DNA of 64,000 nucleotides from Novisyntrophococcus fermenticellae (GCF_018866245.1 NZ_CP076458.1:3162001-3226000); one strand, 5' to 3'; shown: positions 34,660 through 42,890, counted from the stretch's first letter. Translations and numbers: made by a program. Notes: generated by a model not told the origin, from the letters alone.

Positions 34660-35901
34660 CTACGCTATTGAATTATTAAAATATTTATCCAGTCCATCAA
34701 ACTCGGTTCTTTTTAGTTCCTTTGTTACATCAGTATAGATATTTAAGGTTGTTGTTATATCCTTATGTCCGAGTGTATCCTGAATAACTTTTATATTTAC
34801 ACCTGCTTCACACATTCTCGTTGTAAATGTATGTCTGAGCGAATGACAACTAAAATGCGGTAAAAGCACTTCTGGATTTTCTGTTTTCAAAAACTGCTCA
34901 TCATTGCAATCACGGATAATGCGTCGGATTGCCTTATTCAAAGTCGATTGATGTTGTGGCTGTCCGAAACGATTGAGAAATATAAAATCTGTATATCCAT
35001 CTATGGTTGCTTCGCAGTGAACCCCTAGCAGTTCTTGTCGTTGTTTTTCCATAACAAATGCTTCTTTAACAAAATCGAGCATCGGAACTTGTCTATTTCC
35101 GGCTTCTGTCTTTGGAGTATTCACATTGAAATAGCAGCCCTTTTTTCCTTCAGAAGTTCTGTGGTCATAATAAACCAACGTGTGATTAACATCTATAATT
35201 CCATCTTCCAAATCAATATCACACCATCTGAGTCCTGTAACTTCTCCAACTCTTAATCCCGTTCCAAGCATTACTGCAAACACTGGATACCAATACACTG
35301 CTGTATTAGAGTTCTTCAGATAATCCATAAACAATTCCTGTTCAGGTCGAGTAAGTCCCCTGCGTTTCTCTGTCTTGAAGCAATGAGCTTTTTTCAATTC
35401 CCTCAAAACATTATTTGTCGGATTGTTTCTGATATAGTTATCATCAACCGCCATATCAAATATCTGATGAAGAATGTTGTGGACACCATCAACTGTTGCA
35501 GGTTTCAATCCTCGCTCGTCAACCAGATAATTATAAAATCTCTTAATATCTGATTTCAAAAATGTTGAGACTCTCTTAGAACCGATTTGCCGACGTACAA
35601 AGGTTTCATAAATATATTTGTAATTCTCAAAAGTGTTGTTTTTCAATCCTCTCTTCAGGTCTTTCCATAACTCATATAAATCATCGAGTGTAACATATCG
35701 TGCTTCCGCTTTTATGCCATCACTTTTGTCTTTCTCAATCGCTTCCTCTTTAATCCTGAGTGCTTCAAGCGTTTTTGAATAGACATATCTTCTTTTATGG
35801 TTTTCATCAGTCCAACTGTACTGATAACTTCCATCACTTCTTTGAAGTTCTCCCGTGCGAAGAACTGTCCTTGTTTTATCTTTTCGTTTTGGTCTTGCCA
35901 C
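34660..35901 (-). CDS. int: Tyrosine integrase of a Tn916-like integrative element
   Basis: A 413-residue integrase. Order: N-terminal arm-binding domain (YQYSWTDENHKRRYVY), core-binding SAM-like domain (about 75-170), catalytic domain with Arg in GTGLRVGEVTG, Lys in NTPKTEAGNR, HxxR in CHSLRHTFTTR, His in LGHKDITTT and Tyr in LNIYTDV. The GTG start has AGGAGG before it. It integrates and, with an excisionase, excises the element; conserved size and order with excisionase genes resemble the Tn916/Tn1549 group. Confidence 0.94.
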   Translation of the reverse strand: MARPKRKDKTRTVLRTGELQRSDGSYQYSWTDENHKRRYVYSKTLEALRIKEEAIEKDKSDGIKAEARYVTLDDLYELWKDLKRGLKNNTFENYKYIYETFVRRQIGSKRVSTFLKSDIKRFYNYLVDERGLKPATVDGVHNILHQIFDMAVDDNYIRNNPTNNVLRELKKAHCFKTEKRRGLTRPEQELFMDYLKNSNTAVYWYPVFAVMLGTGLRVGEVTGLRWCDIDLEDGIIDVNHTLVYYDHRTSEGKKGCYFNVNTPKTEAGNRQVPMLDFVKEAFVMEKQRQELLGVHCEATIDGYTDFIFLNRFGQPQHQSTLNKAIRRIIRDCNDEQFLKTENPEVLLPHFSCHSLRHTFTTRMCEAGVNIKVIQDTLGHKDITTTLNIYTDVTKELKRTEFDGLDKYFNNSIA

Positions 35902-35912
35902 GGCTGTTCCTC

Positions 35913-36167
35913 CTATATTTCATTCCTGCTATTTAAAAATTTCACAAATTTGTCGATGATGACATACACCTGATAACCGTCTGTCGTCATAAAATTGCAG
36001 TCTTTCCTTTTCATTAACTCTCGTATTTTTCCCCTTCCGATGCCTGTATAAGCGGCTGTTTCGTTTACCGACAAACATTTCTTTTTCCAAAATGGCTGCT
36101 CTTTTTTCTTTTCTATAAGGCTTTCCCGATAAGCAATCATTTCTTTATCTGCAAAATCCACATTCAT
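35913..36167 (-). CDS. Excisionase-like DNA-binding protein (Xis 1)
   Basis: An 84-residue protein with the winged-helix excisionase pattern CLSVNETAAYTGIGRGKIRE, immediately upstream of the integrase gene (11 bases). It is the best candidate for the true excisionase by position. It differs from the next three copies in its C-terminal half (CNFMTTDGYQVYVIIDKF instead of CPFVLWxGxRRMIKR). Confidence 0.85.
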   Translation of the reverse strand: MNVDFADKEMIAYRESLIEKKKEQPFWKKKCLSVNETAAYTGIGRGKIRELMKRKDCNFMTTDGYQVYVIIDKFVKFLNSRNEI

Positions 36168-36178
36168 CGTTCCACCTC

Positions 36179-36397
36179 CTAAATCTCATACATTTTTTCA
36201 ATGTACTCATCAAACAATTCTCTCTTTATCATTCGGCGTTTTCCCACCCATAACACAAATGGACAGTCAGCAAACCTTGTCATTTCACGAAGTTTTTCTC
36301 TGCCAATGCCAGTATAGGCAGTAGCTTCATCAATGGTCAGATACGGCTTATGCCATATCGGTACTTCTAATCTTTCTTTTTTTACTGGATTACTCAC
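36179..36397 (-). CDS. Excisionase-like DNA-binding protein (Xis 2)
   Basis: A 72-residue paralogue with YLTIDEATAYTGIGREKLRE and CPFVLWVGKRRMIKRELFDEY. The start is GTG behind GAGGAGG. It lies 11 bases from the neighbouring copy and is presumably co-transcribed. Confidence 0.82.
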   Translation of the reverse strand: MSNPVKKERLEVPIWHKPYLTIDEATAYTGIGREKLREMTRFADCPFVLWVGKRRMIKRELFDEYIEKMYEI

Positions 36398-36409
36398 AAT
36401 AATACCTCC

Positions 36410-36628
36410 TCATATCGAATACTGTTTTTTTATAAATTCAACAAATTCTTCTCTCTTGATAAGTCGCTTTGAGCCATTCCATAAAACGAACGGACATCTT
36501 TCATTATCAGTAAGCTGTCTGATTTTCCTGCTTCCAACACCTGTATAAGCAGCGGCTTCATCAATTGTAAGCATTACTTTTTCCCAAAGTGGGACATTAT
36601 AGATTGTTTCATCTTTTTCGTTGTTCAT
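36410..36628 (-). CDS. Excisionase-like DNA-binding protein (Xis 3)
   Basis: A 72-residue paralogue with MLTIDEAAAYTGVGSRKIRQ and CPFVLWNGSKRLIKREEF. The start at 36628 is chosen because AAAGGAGG lies before it; the upstream extension to 36676 has no ribosome site. An inverted repeat at about 36689-36709 (ATGCGA / TCGCAT) lies upstream and may be a regulatory or binding site. Confidence 0.82.
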   Translation of the reverse strand: MNNEKDETIYNVPLWEKVMLTIDEAAAYTGVGSRKIRQLTDNERCPFVLWNGSKRLIKREEFVEFIKKQYSI

Positions 36629-36721
36629 ATGCTGTAACCTCCTTTGCGTGGTTACAGCATACTCAAAAATCCACACTGAGCCAACGATGCGAATTTGCTC
36701 ATCGCATATTTGACTTTTCCA

Positions 36722-36943
36722 TTAAATTGAATACTGATTTGCAATATATTCCTCAAAAATTTTTCGCTTTATCATTCGTCGGCTTCCTATCCAAAGTACA
36801 AACGGGCAATCTTGCTTTTCCGTCATTTCATAAAGTTTTCCTGTTCCAATATTGGAATATATAGATGCTTCTTCAATCGACAAATTAGGCTTATGCCAAA
36901 GCGGCACATTATAACTCTGCTTCTTTATACTGCTATTAGACAT
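36722..36943 (-). CDS. Excisionase-like DNA-binding protein (Xis 4)
   Basis: A 73-residue paralogue with NLSIEEASIYSNIGTGKLYE and CPFVLWIGSRRMIKRKIFEEY. AGAGGTG precedes the ATG. It overlaps the end of the MazF-like gene by 8 bases, so it is translated from the same message. Confidence 0.82.
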   Translation of the reverse strand: MSNSSIKKQSYNVPLWHKPNLSIEEASIYSNIGTGKLYEMTEKQDCPFVLWIGSRRMIKRKIFEEYIANQYSI

Positions 36944-37496
36944 TCTTGCACCTCTTTTCTTTCTTTGACGAATATCTGTCGGTAACAACATAATCCCAAC
37001 CATCCCCATCACACTTATCACATCTGTCTTTTCGCTTTGCAAATGGGTCGAGTCGCCTTACGATATAATCTGGATTGTGAATGTAATCATTCAGGCACTT
37101 CGGACATAGACAGCGAATATTTTCTTTCCCCTCCGGCTTGTAAACCCAAAGTCCAAAAGTCTTTTTCAAAGTTGCATTTATCTGTCTGAAAAGTTTATCG
37201 TCATCTACCGTACCTATGTAGTCACGCAAATCCTCTCTATTGACTGTCCGTATCTGCTCCAGAAGAACCATTGACGGTTTCTTCAGCCCAAACTCCTCGC
37301 CGAGAATAATGTGCGATGGCAAATATCTTTTCTTGATTACACTTGTAACTGCCGTAACAATAATCGTCGGAGCATTCTGGTTATAATCGTCCGCCTGAAC
37401 GACAAGCACCGGACGCTCTCCGCTTTGTACTGAACCACTGTTATCTCCAAAGTCATAGTAGAATAAATCCCCACGACAAATCATTTTTTCTTTCAT
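36936..37496 (-). CDS. MazF/PemK-type protein fused to a zinc ribbon
   Basis: A 186-residue protein. The first 110 residues are a PemK/MazF fold (ICRGDLFYYDFGDNSGSVQS, GERPVLVVQ, SMVLLEQIRTVNREDL), the family of mRNA-cutting toxins. The last 60 residues carry two Cys pairs (CLCPKCLNDY and CDKCDGDGWDY), a zinc-ribbon-like addition not found in plain MazF. No antitoxin gene is adjacent; instead it is coupled to excisionase-like genes. Whether it is a ribonuclease or a DNA/RNA-binding regulator is open. The start at 37496 fits GAGGTT better than 37502. Confidence 0.72.
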   Translation of the reverse strand: MKEKMICRGDLFYYDFGDNSGSVQSGERPVLVVQADDYNQNAPTIIVTAVTSVIKKRYLPSHIILGEEFGLKKPSMVLLEQIRTVNREDLRDYIGTVDDDKLFRQINATLKKTFGLWVYKPEGKENIRCLCPKCLNDYIHNPDYIVRRLDPFAKRKDRCDKCDGDGWDYVVTDRYSSKKEKRCKNV

Positions 37497-37601
37497 ATAC
37501 ATAACCTCACAAGAATCTAATTTTTAAAGTGTCATTCGTATCCGGAATGAAATAACCCCTTCACTCATTTGGACAAAGGGTACTGAAATGCACACCCAAA
37601 A

Positions 37602-38189
37602 TCAGAGATTTTCATAAAATTTGATAAAGTTTTTCTTTGCCGCTGCAATGGACTTATCCACGGAGCTGTAATATACTCCCTCCTGCTTTGCAATCGCTCT
37701 GGAACTCAGACCGCAGCATACATTCTTCATAAGACGTTCCCTTTGAAGTGGCTGTAACATTGAAAGTGCTATTCTTGCTTTCCTGATTTCACACTGACGC
37801 AATTCTTCTCTTTCCAGTTCAACTCTTTCTTCCTCTGCTCTTTCAAATGGGTCATCAAACATAATGGCAAGTTCTTTATGGAATTGTGAGGACATTTCAT
37901 CGTCATATCCATAGCAGTCAAGTGTGCGACTGCTTCTCTTTGCATACTTGTCCTCATTTCGGTTTGCATCGTCAATTACCTCTCCCTGTGCAATGGAAAG
38001 ATGAACAAACGGAGAATATCTTTCTATAACAAGGGGATACTTCTCCCACAGCTCTTTTACAGACAATTCCGTAATAATCGCCCATCTTTCATCTCCGGTA
38101 TAACCGCTATATTCGTATTTAAGGTTTATCAGTTTACAATCCTTTGCAAATAATTCTTCTTGTTCTGTTAATGTAAGTTTGTTTGTCAT
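37602..38189 (-). CDS. Sigma-70-like factor of the mobile element
   Basis: A 195-residue protein whose C-terminal part is a sigma region-4-type helix-turn-helix (LSMLQPLQRERLMKNVCCGL, then SSRAIAKQEGVYYSSVDKSI). The N-terminal half is charged and lacks a clear region 2. Such sigma-like proteins in Tn916-type elements control the conjugation or excision genes. Its ribosome site lies inside a long hairpin, which suggests translational control. Confidence 0.72.
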   Translation of the reverse strand: MTNKLTLTEQEELFAKDCKLINLKYEYSGYTGDERWAIITELSVKELWEKYPLVIERYSPFVHLSIAQGEVIDDANRNEDKYAKRSSRTLDCYGYDDEMSSQFHKELAIMFDDPFERAEEERVELEREELRQCEIRKARIALSMLQPLQRERLMKNVCCGLSSRAIAKQEGVYYSSVDKSIAAAKKNFIKFYENL

Positions 38190-38193
38190 TTTC

Positions 38194-38250
38194 GTAATCT
38201 CCTTTGAATTTTCTAAAATTGCTTTTTTATATAGAAAATTCGGAGATTAC
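38194..38250 (-). promoter_or_regulatory. Long hairpin covering the ribosome site of the sigma-like gene
   Basis: On the minus strand GTAATCTCC and GAATTTTCTA pair with TAGAAAATTC and GGAGATTAC: 19 base pairs with a three-base bulge and a 16-base loop. The 3' arm contains the AAAGGAG ribosome site that ends 9 bases before the ATG at 38189. In the folded state initiation should be blocked. Confidence 0.7.
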
Positions 38251-38286
38251 GGGTACTCAGCTATCTGACACTGCCATGCGTTATAA

Positions 38287-38322
38287 AACATAAAAGTCCT
38301 TTCCCAAGTAAGGGAAAAGACC
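38287..38322. terminator. Hairpin GTC-CTTTCCC / GGGAAA-AGAC
   Basis: A short stem lies in the stretch between the sigma-like gene and the Com-like gene, with A-rich flanks. It probably separates the two transcripts, together with the stronger stem at 38365-38432. Confidence 0.4.
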
Positions 38323-38359
38323 TAATACTGCACGAAGCATAATCGAATAAAACAGCAAC

Positions 38360-38480
38360 AAAAAAAGCACCGTCGAATCTGGACAGCAAAGAATACTTCT
38401 ATTCTTCACTTATCCGGCTTCGTACGGTGCTTGGTAGTTTAGCAAATAAATTGCTTATCTCCGCTTACTCGATTAGAAAT
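38360..38480 (-). other. Terminator-like structured element with repeated 23-base box
   Basis: Downstream of the Com-like gene, the minus strand reads a box (38458-38480), a small AGCAA / TTGCT hairpin, then AAGCACCGT / ACGGTGCTT enclosing further internal pairing, then seven U. The last stem should terminate. The box matches 3238-3260 in 22 of 23 positions. Confidence 0.6.
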
Positions 38481-38504
38481 CGTTTCGATATTTACTTGTA
38501 ATCT

Positions 38505-38753
38505 TCATCGCCTGCAATTCCTGCCATATCCGTTCCTACGGATTCTTCGGAAGTAAGCGAGATTTAAGATGTGGACATTCTTGCATTTCTGACACTTCAC
38601 ACTCAAATGTCCGGTTGCGTCTGAAAAAACTCTCTGTATCCTGAATCCACAAATCGGGCAGAGAATATCACGTTCTTTCAGGTTTTCTGCTTCTACTCTT
38701 GACAGAAGCAATCTCTTTTGTATTTCAGGTGCTACCTGAGTCTGTAACCTCAT
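38505..38753 (-). CDS. Com-like zinc-ribbon protein
   Basis: An 82-residue protein with two CxxC pairs (ILCPICGF and VKCQKCKNVH) spaced by about 25 residues, a small zinc ribbon similar to the phage Mu Com family of mRNA-binding regulators. It overlaps the ImmA gene by four bases (ATGA). Role in the element is probably regulatory. Confidence 0.65.
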   Translation of the reverse strand: MRLQTQVAPEIQKRLLLSRVEAENLKERDILCPICGFRIQRVFSDATGHLSVKCQKCKNVHILNLAYFRRIRRNGYGRNCRR

Positions 38754-39475
38754 TGCGAAACACCTCCCAGATTTAACTCATTGGAAATGTACTCAAGGAT
38801 ATTGTGATACTCAAATAGTCCCATATCTCTCAATCTGATAACCAAGGCTGTATAAGATACTCCGATATAAGCTGCCATTCTGCGGATAACTGCTTTATCC
38901 TTTGAAGTAATGGTATTATCGCCATAAACTTTTATCGCATTTGACTGATTATATTTCGCCAAGGCATTTTCAATAATTCTTCTCGGCATAAGAAGCGAAG
39001 CTCCCATTGTATCTGCCTGCCACTCAACAGACGCAAACATCTGAGCCAGTTCCTCTTTGGAATAACTACGCTCACTGTCATACTCTGCATGAAAGCGTCC
39101 TTCACTCGGCATTGCATACATCTTACTCAAGATATGATGTGACGCTTCGTGTGCCATTGTAAACCTGCGACGTCCCTGCTCTTTTTCAGCAAGAAGAAAT
39201 TTATCAAGTACGATGGTATCTTTCGGGAAAACAAAGGGAATAATTTTTCCGTCCTGATGTACCAGCAGTGGTGTTGCTCCATCTGCCAGAAAACCAATCC
39301 TGCCTGCATCATCTTCTGCGAAAGAAGCGTATTCAATTCGTAACATAAGAAATTCTGTAATGAAATGTTCTATGTCGATGGATTGAATCACTCGATTGCT
39401 AAACTTATTAGCATAAGCTGTTATCAAGCCTTCGCTGATTTCTTCCAACTCGGCTCTTGACATATAAATACTCAA
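38750..39475 (-). CDS. ImmA/IrrE-type metallopeptidase
   Basis: A 241-residue protein with the zinc-protease motif in FTMAHEASHHILSKM and a downstream Glu in ASVEWQADTMGASLLMP. ImmA-type proteases cleave the repressor of their own mobile element and so trigger excision. The TTG at 39475 overlaps the stop of a 39-codon ORF (TTGA), suggesting coupling; an ATG at 39463 is the alternative. Likely substrates here are the LexA-like or Xre-type repressors of the element. Confidence 0.85.
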   Translation of the reverse strand: MSIYMSRAELEEISEGLITAYANKFSNRVIQSIDIEHFITEFLMLRIEYASFAEDDAGRIGFLADGATPLLVHQDGKIIPFVFPKDTIVLDKFLLAEKEQGRRRFTMAHEASHHILSKMYAMPSEGRFHAEYDSERSYSKEELAQMFASVEWQADTMGASLLMPRRIIENALAKYNQSNAIKVYGDNTITSKDKAVIRRMAAYIGVSYTALVIRLRDMGLFEYHNILEYISNELNLGGVSQ

Positions 39476-39591
39476 GTTGTGTCCACCTCCGACTCCACCT
39501 TGTCCGGCGGTGCAACTCCTCCGGCAAAGTTCTGTTGTATTTCCGCACTATCCAAATTGATTAGATAGCGAATTCCTTCAAGTGTTCTCAT
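39472..39591 (-). CDS. Small protein of 39 residues, unknown
   Basis: An ORF starting MRTLEGIRYLINLDSAEIQQ and ending EVDTT, preceded by an AGAGGA ribosome site, fills the space between the LexA-like and ImmA genes and overlaps the latter. No family is recognised. The compact packing and ribosome site favour a real gene. Confidence 0.45.
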   Translation of the reverse strand: MRTLEGIRYLINLDSAEIQQNFAGGVAPPDKVESEVDTT

Positions 39592-39605
39592 TCGTCTGTC
39601 CTCTG

Positions 39606-40205
39606 TTATAGTTCTTTGATGATGTGACAAGCCACACCCTGAATGCAGCACTCATCTACAATGATGTCTTTCATCTTCTTATTTTCCGGGTGGAGAATGA
39701 TTTTCTTATTCTCATCATCTCGGAAGTAGCGTTTCAATGTATTCTGATTATCCACAAGGGCAACTACTATATCGCCCTCATTGGCTTCTACCTGCTTTTT
39801 GACAACCACAAGGTCGCCATCATCAATCCCTGCTTCAATCATAGACTGACCGCTTGCTCTTAATATAAAGAAATCTCCTTTGCCGAAAATAGCAGTAGGA
39901 AGTGATACATATTCTTCAATATTTTCTTCCTCATACTGAGGACTGCCACAAGGAATAGAACCTACAATCGGTGTCTGTGTCTGTTCGCCACTGTACTTAC
40001 GGGTCACATTGGTGCGAATCTCCTGCCCGTTGTACTCAATCATATTATTCTCAGCCATCTCTACCAAGTATTTATATGCTGTACCTCTGGCAATGCCAAC
40101 CGCTTCAGCAATCTTTGTAGTCGATGGGGATTGTCTGTTTTGCAGGTAATAATCCTCGATATACTTTTTTATCTCACTCATAAGTTCAGGACTCTTGCTT
40201 CTCAT
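39606..40205 (-). CDS. LexA-like S24 repressor
   Basis: A 199-residue protein with a LexA-type N-terminal winged helix (TTKIAEAVGIARGTAYKYLV) and a C-terminal S24 autoprotease: Ser in ASGQSMIEAGI and Lys in NQNTLKRYF. The expected cleavage site reads IPCGSP, with Cys-Gly in place of the usual Ala-Gly. It has a good promoter and an 11-bp palindrome in its leader, so autoregulation is likely. It probably links excision or the mutagenesis genes of the element to DNA damage. Confidence 0.85.
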   Translation of the reverse strand: MRSKSPELMSEIKKYIEDYYLQNRQSPSTTKIAEAVGIARGTAYKYLVEMAENNMIEYNGQEIRTNVTRKYSGEQTQTPIVGSIPCGSPQYEEENIEEYVSLPTAIFGKGDFFILRASGQSMIEAGIDDGDLVVVKKQVEANEGDIVVALVDNQNTLKRYFRDDENKKIILHPENKKMKDIIVDECCIQGVACHIIKEL

Positions 40206-40227
40206 ACCTGCACCTCGCTTTCTTTTC

Positions 40228-40252
40228 TATCGAAAGCAGTTTGCTTTCGATA
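40228..40252 (-). promoter_or_regulatory. Operator palindrome of the LexA-like gene
   Basis: TATCGAAAGCA and TGCTTTCGATA are perfect 11-base arms around GTT, lying between the promoter and the start codon of the LexA-like gene. No second complete copy was found in the window. Confidence 0.65.
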
Positions 40253-40257
40253 CTTCA

Positions 40258-40285
40258 ATTATACTCAATCCACCAAAAATATCAA
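40258..40285 (-). promoter_or_regulatory. Promoter of the LexA-like gene
   Basis: Minus-strand TTGATA and TATAAT are separated by 16 bases, immediately upstream of the palindromic operator. Confidence 0.65.
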
Positions 40286-40393
40286 TAGGTTTTTTGGCAA
40301 AAAGAAAGAGGTGTCGCAAATTGCTAACACCTCAAAATTTCTTTGCTTGCACTGAAATCATTAACTCCAATGGCTTACTATTTTTCTCTATTC

Positions 40394-41161
40394 TCATCTT
40401 TTCTTATACAATACAAGTTCCGGATTTTTACCGTCTTCTTCATAAGTGCAAATAAGAATAAAATCCATATCTGCAACAACGCCGAAACATCTATCGCCGC
40501 CGTATTCACATTCAAGCTGATTGCCAAGATATGTCTTTGCCTCATTCAAAAACTTAACCGCTTGCCCATTCGGAAGCTGGTACTCAAGATTTACATACTT
40601 TCCGACAAGTGCATTCAGTTTCTCCACCTTTGGCATTCCGTCAACATTCAATTCGTTAATTTCATTGATTAACTTTTTCTTGAATTCTTCAAACTGACCG
40701 TTATCACTAAGCTCATCATATTTCTTCCAGTAATCCAAAGTAGGAAGCAGCTCTTTCATATAAGAACGGGCTTGTTCCTCCGTGAAATTCTCGCTTACCA
40801 TATTCTTAACACAAACTTCAATCAAATCGTCCATATCATTGTAAGTATATGTTCCATCGGCATAACACCACTTACAATAGTCCTCGTTGAAAGAACCGTC
40901 GTGATTGTGTCCGATAATATCATCATCTTCAAGCGGCATTCCGCAGCATTGACAAATAAGCTTTCTCGGTGAGCCTAAAAGTGTATTTATGGAAACATCT
41001 AATACTTTTGACAGCAATTTCAATGTTTCCGTATTCGGAACTGTTTCTCCGTTTTCCCAACGTGAAACTGCCTGACGACTTACAAAAACTTTTTCTGCAA
41101 GCTCATCCTGCGACATTCCCTTTTGAGTGCGAAGTTCAAGTATAACCTGTTTTGTATCCAT
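40394..41161 (-). CDS. Xre-family regulator with zinc-ribbon C-terminal domain
   Basis: A 255-residue protein. The N-terminal helix-turn-helix is standard (MSQDELAEKVFVSRQAVSRW). A zinc-binding module follows (CQCCGMPLEDDD and YCKWCYADG), then a helical segment and a C-terminal beta-rich half. This arrangement (HTH plus zinc_ribbon_2) is common in Clostridia; ligand and targets are unknown. GGGAGG precedes the ATG. Confidence 0.82.
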   Translation of the reverse strand: MDTKQVILELRTQKGMSQDELAEKVFVSRQAVSRWENGETVPNTETLKLLSKVLDVSINTLLGSPRKLICQCCGMPLEDDDIIGHNHDGSFNEDYCKWCYADGTYTYNDMDDLIEVCVKNMVSENFTEEQARSYMKELLPTLDYWKKYDELSDNGQFEEFKKKLINEINELNVDGMPKVEKLNALVGKYVNLEYQLPNGQAVKFLNEAKTYLGNQLECEYGGDRCFGVVADMDFILICTYEEDGKNPELVLYKKR

Positions 41162-41207
41162 TATGCAGTACCTCCCTTACACCTTTATTATAGTCTCACG
41201 CATTATC

Positions 41208-41384
41208 TCAAACAAGCAACTCGCAGTTGCTGTCCTTATTACTCAGCTTTTTCTTCACGGCTAACCAAATTTCACAATGATAGTTTGGGTCGGTTGTATC
41301 CGCAAACGGATAAACTTCAAACTCCACGCCCTCAGCATATTCATACTGCGAGCTTTGCGGGAAGATTCTGCCGTTTCTTGACAT
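41208..41384 (-). pseudogene. GyrI-like ligand-binding domain, C-terminal fragment
   Basis: A 58-codon reading includes GVEFEVYPFADTTDPNYHCE and IWLAVKKK, the typical final strands of GyrI-like/AraC effector-binding domains, usually about 150 residues. The beginning is missing and the frame overlaps the end of the WYL gene. The ribosome site is weak. Probably a leftover. Confidence 0.45.
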
Positions 41385-41400
41385 CGTATGCTTTGGAGTA

Positions 41401-42402
41401 TTAAATTTCCTGTTCTTTGTTTCCTTTTTCCTGCATACCCTCATCGGCTTGTGCAATCATCTGTCTGTACTGTTCTTTTACACTTTCCGGTGCAAGTATC
41501 TGTACCTTGCCATTAAAGCCAAACACCCACCCGAAAAAGGTCGGACTGGCTGATACTTCGGTCTGTACCCTGAAAGAAGTCATATCATACGCAAGGGTTG
41601 TCACATCTTCTCCGAAACGGTCAACCATTGTTTTCATCAAGCTGTTATCACATCGTAAATCCACAAGGACTTTTTCGCCTGAAAACATAAAGAAAACTTC
41701 CTTTGTGTAATTCTCAATATCAAAATCATCAGGCATAGGAATAATATCTTTATCCAATATCTCCGGCTTGGAAGCAATACGGTCTACCCTGAAATTGATA
41801 ACCTTGCTTTTCTTCTCAGAATATCCGAGAACATAATAATAGTCCCCACACCAGAGAAGTTTATACGGACTCAGCTTATATACCTCGCCCTTATTCTTCA
41901 GAACCTTTTTCTTTAATCCGGTATAATCATAATACTGGAAAGAAATCTGTTTACCTGCGTTGATGGCGTCATTTATAGCGTCGATGATGTAATATATCTG
42001 CTCATTATCCGGCTTAATTCGATTGACCACATAGTTATTACGCTTCAACTTTGCCACCTGCCCCGGGCTGGTCATCGTATGTATCTTCTCAATCAGAGTT
42101 TCGCTTTTCTTCTTTGTAATGAACTTCGATGACTCCACTGCATCTATCAGCAGTTTCAATTCCGGCAATTCAAACTTGCGGCTGGCTACAAAGTATTTGC
42201 TCTGAGTAGAGTGGATAGTAACAATGTCCATTCCAAACTCCTGAAGTGCTGCAATGTCTTTTGTGACCGTCGTTCTATGTGCAGATATTCCGTATTCATC
42301 ATTCAATATATTGATTAGCTGCGTCGTCGAAAGCGGATGTTCCTCGTCCGTTCGTTCCTCTAATATTTTCTTTAAGTATAATATTCTTGGCTTTGTTTCC
42401 AT
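41401..42402 (-). CDS. WYL-domain transcriptional regulator
   Basis: A 333-residue protein: N-terminal winged helix (STTQLINILNDEYGISAHRT), then a WYL ligand-binding domain (YDYTGLKKKVLK and PYKLLWCGDYYYVLGY) and a WCX-type C-terminal extension. WYL regulators sense nucleic-acid fragments or nucleotides and often control phage-defence and DNA-repair genes. Position next to YolD-like and near UmuC and restriction genes fits this. Confidence 0.86.
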   Translation of the reverse strand: METKPRILYLKKILEERTDEEHPLSTTQLINILNDEYGISAHRTTVTKDIAALQEFGMDIVTIHSTQSKYFVASRKFELPELKLLIDAVESSKFITKKKSETLIEKIHTMTSPGQVAKLKRNNYVVNRIKPDNEQIYYIIDAINDAINAGKQISFQYYDYTGLKKKVLKNKGEVYKLSPYKLLWCGDYYYVLGYSEKKSKVINFRVDRIASKPEILDKDIIPMPDDFDIENYTKEVFFMFSGEKVLVDLRCDNSLMKTMVDRFGEDVTTLAYDMTSFRVQTEVSASPTFFGWVFGFNGKVQILAPESVKEQYRQMIAQADEGMQEKGNKEQEI

Positions 42403-42422
42403 TGTTTGTCCTTTCCAAGTTA

Positions 42423-42851
42423 TTACTCATATAGTCCTTTGAAAATTTCTCCTTGAATCTCGCTGATTTGTTCAATCGGGATAACTGTTTCATCCTGCAT
42501 AATCAGTTTGCGTTCAAATTCATCAATCTTTTTTACTACGCCGGAATGCGTGAGATATGCTCCTCCGGATTTTTTATCATCAGGCACGAAATACGTTATT
42601 GATACTTCCTGCTCTGTGCCGATATTATCTCTAATCATATTTAATTGGTCATTCAGTCTCATAATGACCTCATCACTCAACTCTAAACGTTCATCCGTCA
42701 GTCTTGCGGTTTCTTTAATGGCTGCGTCGTGTCCTGTAAGTGCCGCAAAAGGAGCAAACTGTGCTGCTCTGTCGTGAAGTGACATACGAGGATGCTTCTT
42801 CGATGTCGGATTCGGCAGATTGATTATATCGTCATAGGAATGTTCATCCAT
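42423..42851 (-). CDS. YolD-like protein
   Basis: A 142-residue protein with the YolD signature RMSLHDRAAQFAPFAALTGH near residue 22-42. YolD-like proteins are companions of UvrX-type Y-family polymerases in Gram-positive mobile elements and are thought to control them. The polymerase gene here lies about 2.7 kb upstream on the same strand with other genes between. AGGAGGTG precedes the ATG. Confidence 0.8.
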   Translation of the reverse strand: MDEHSYDDIINLPNPTSKKHPRMSLHDRAAQFAPFAALTGHDAAIKETARLTDERLELSDEVIMRLNDQLNMIRDNIGTEQEVSITYFVPDDKKSGGAYLTHSGVVKKIDEFERKLIMQDETVIPIEQISEIQGEIFKGLYE

Positions 42852-42890
42852 CTGTTACAGCACCTCCTTTGCTCGACAAACTGGAATTGT

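Noticed and set aside
36722..37042. Longer version of the fourth excisionase-like gene
   Set aside because: The extra N-terminus is antisense-like, overlaps the MazF zinc-ribbon coding region and lacks a ribosome site; the ATG at 36943 has AGAGGTG.
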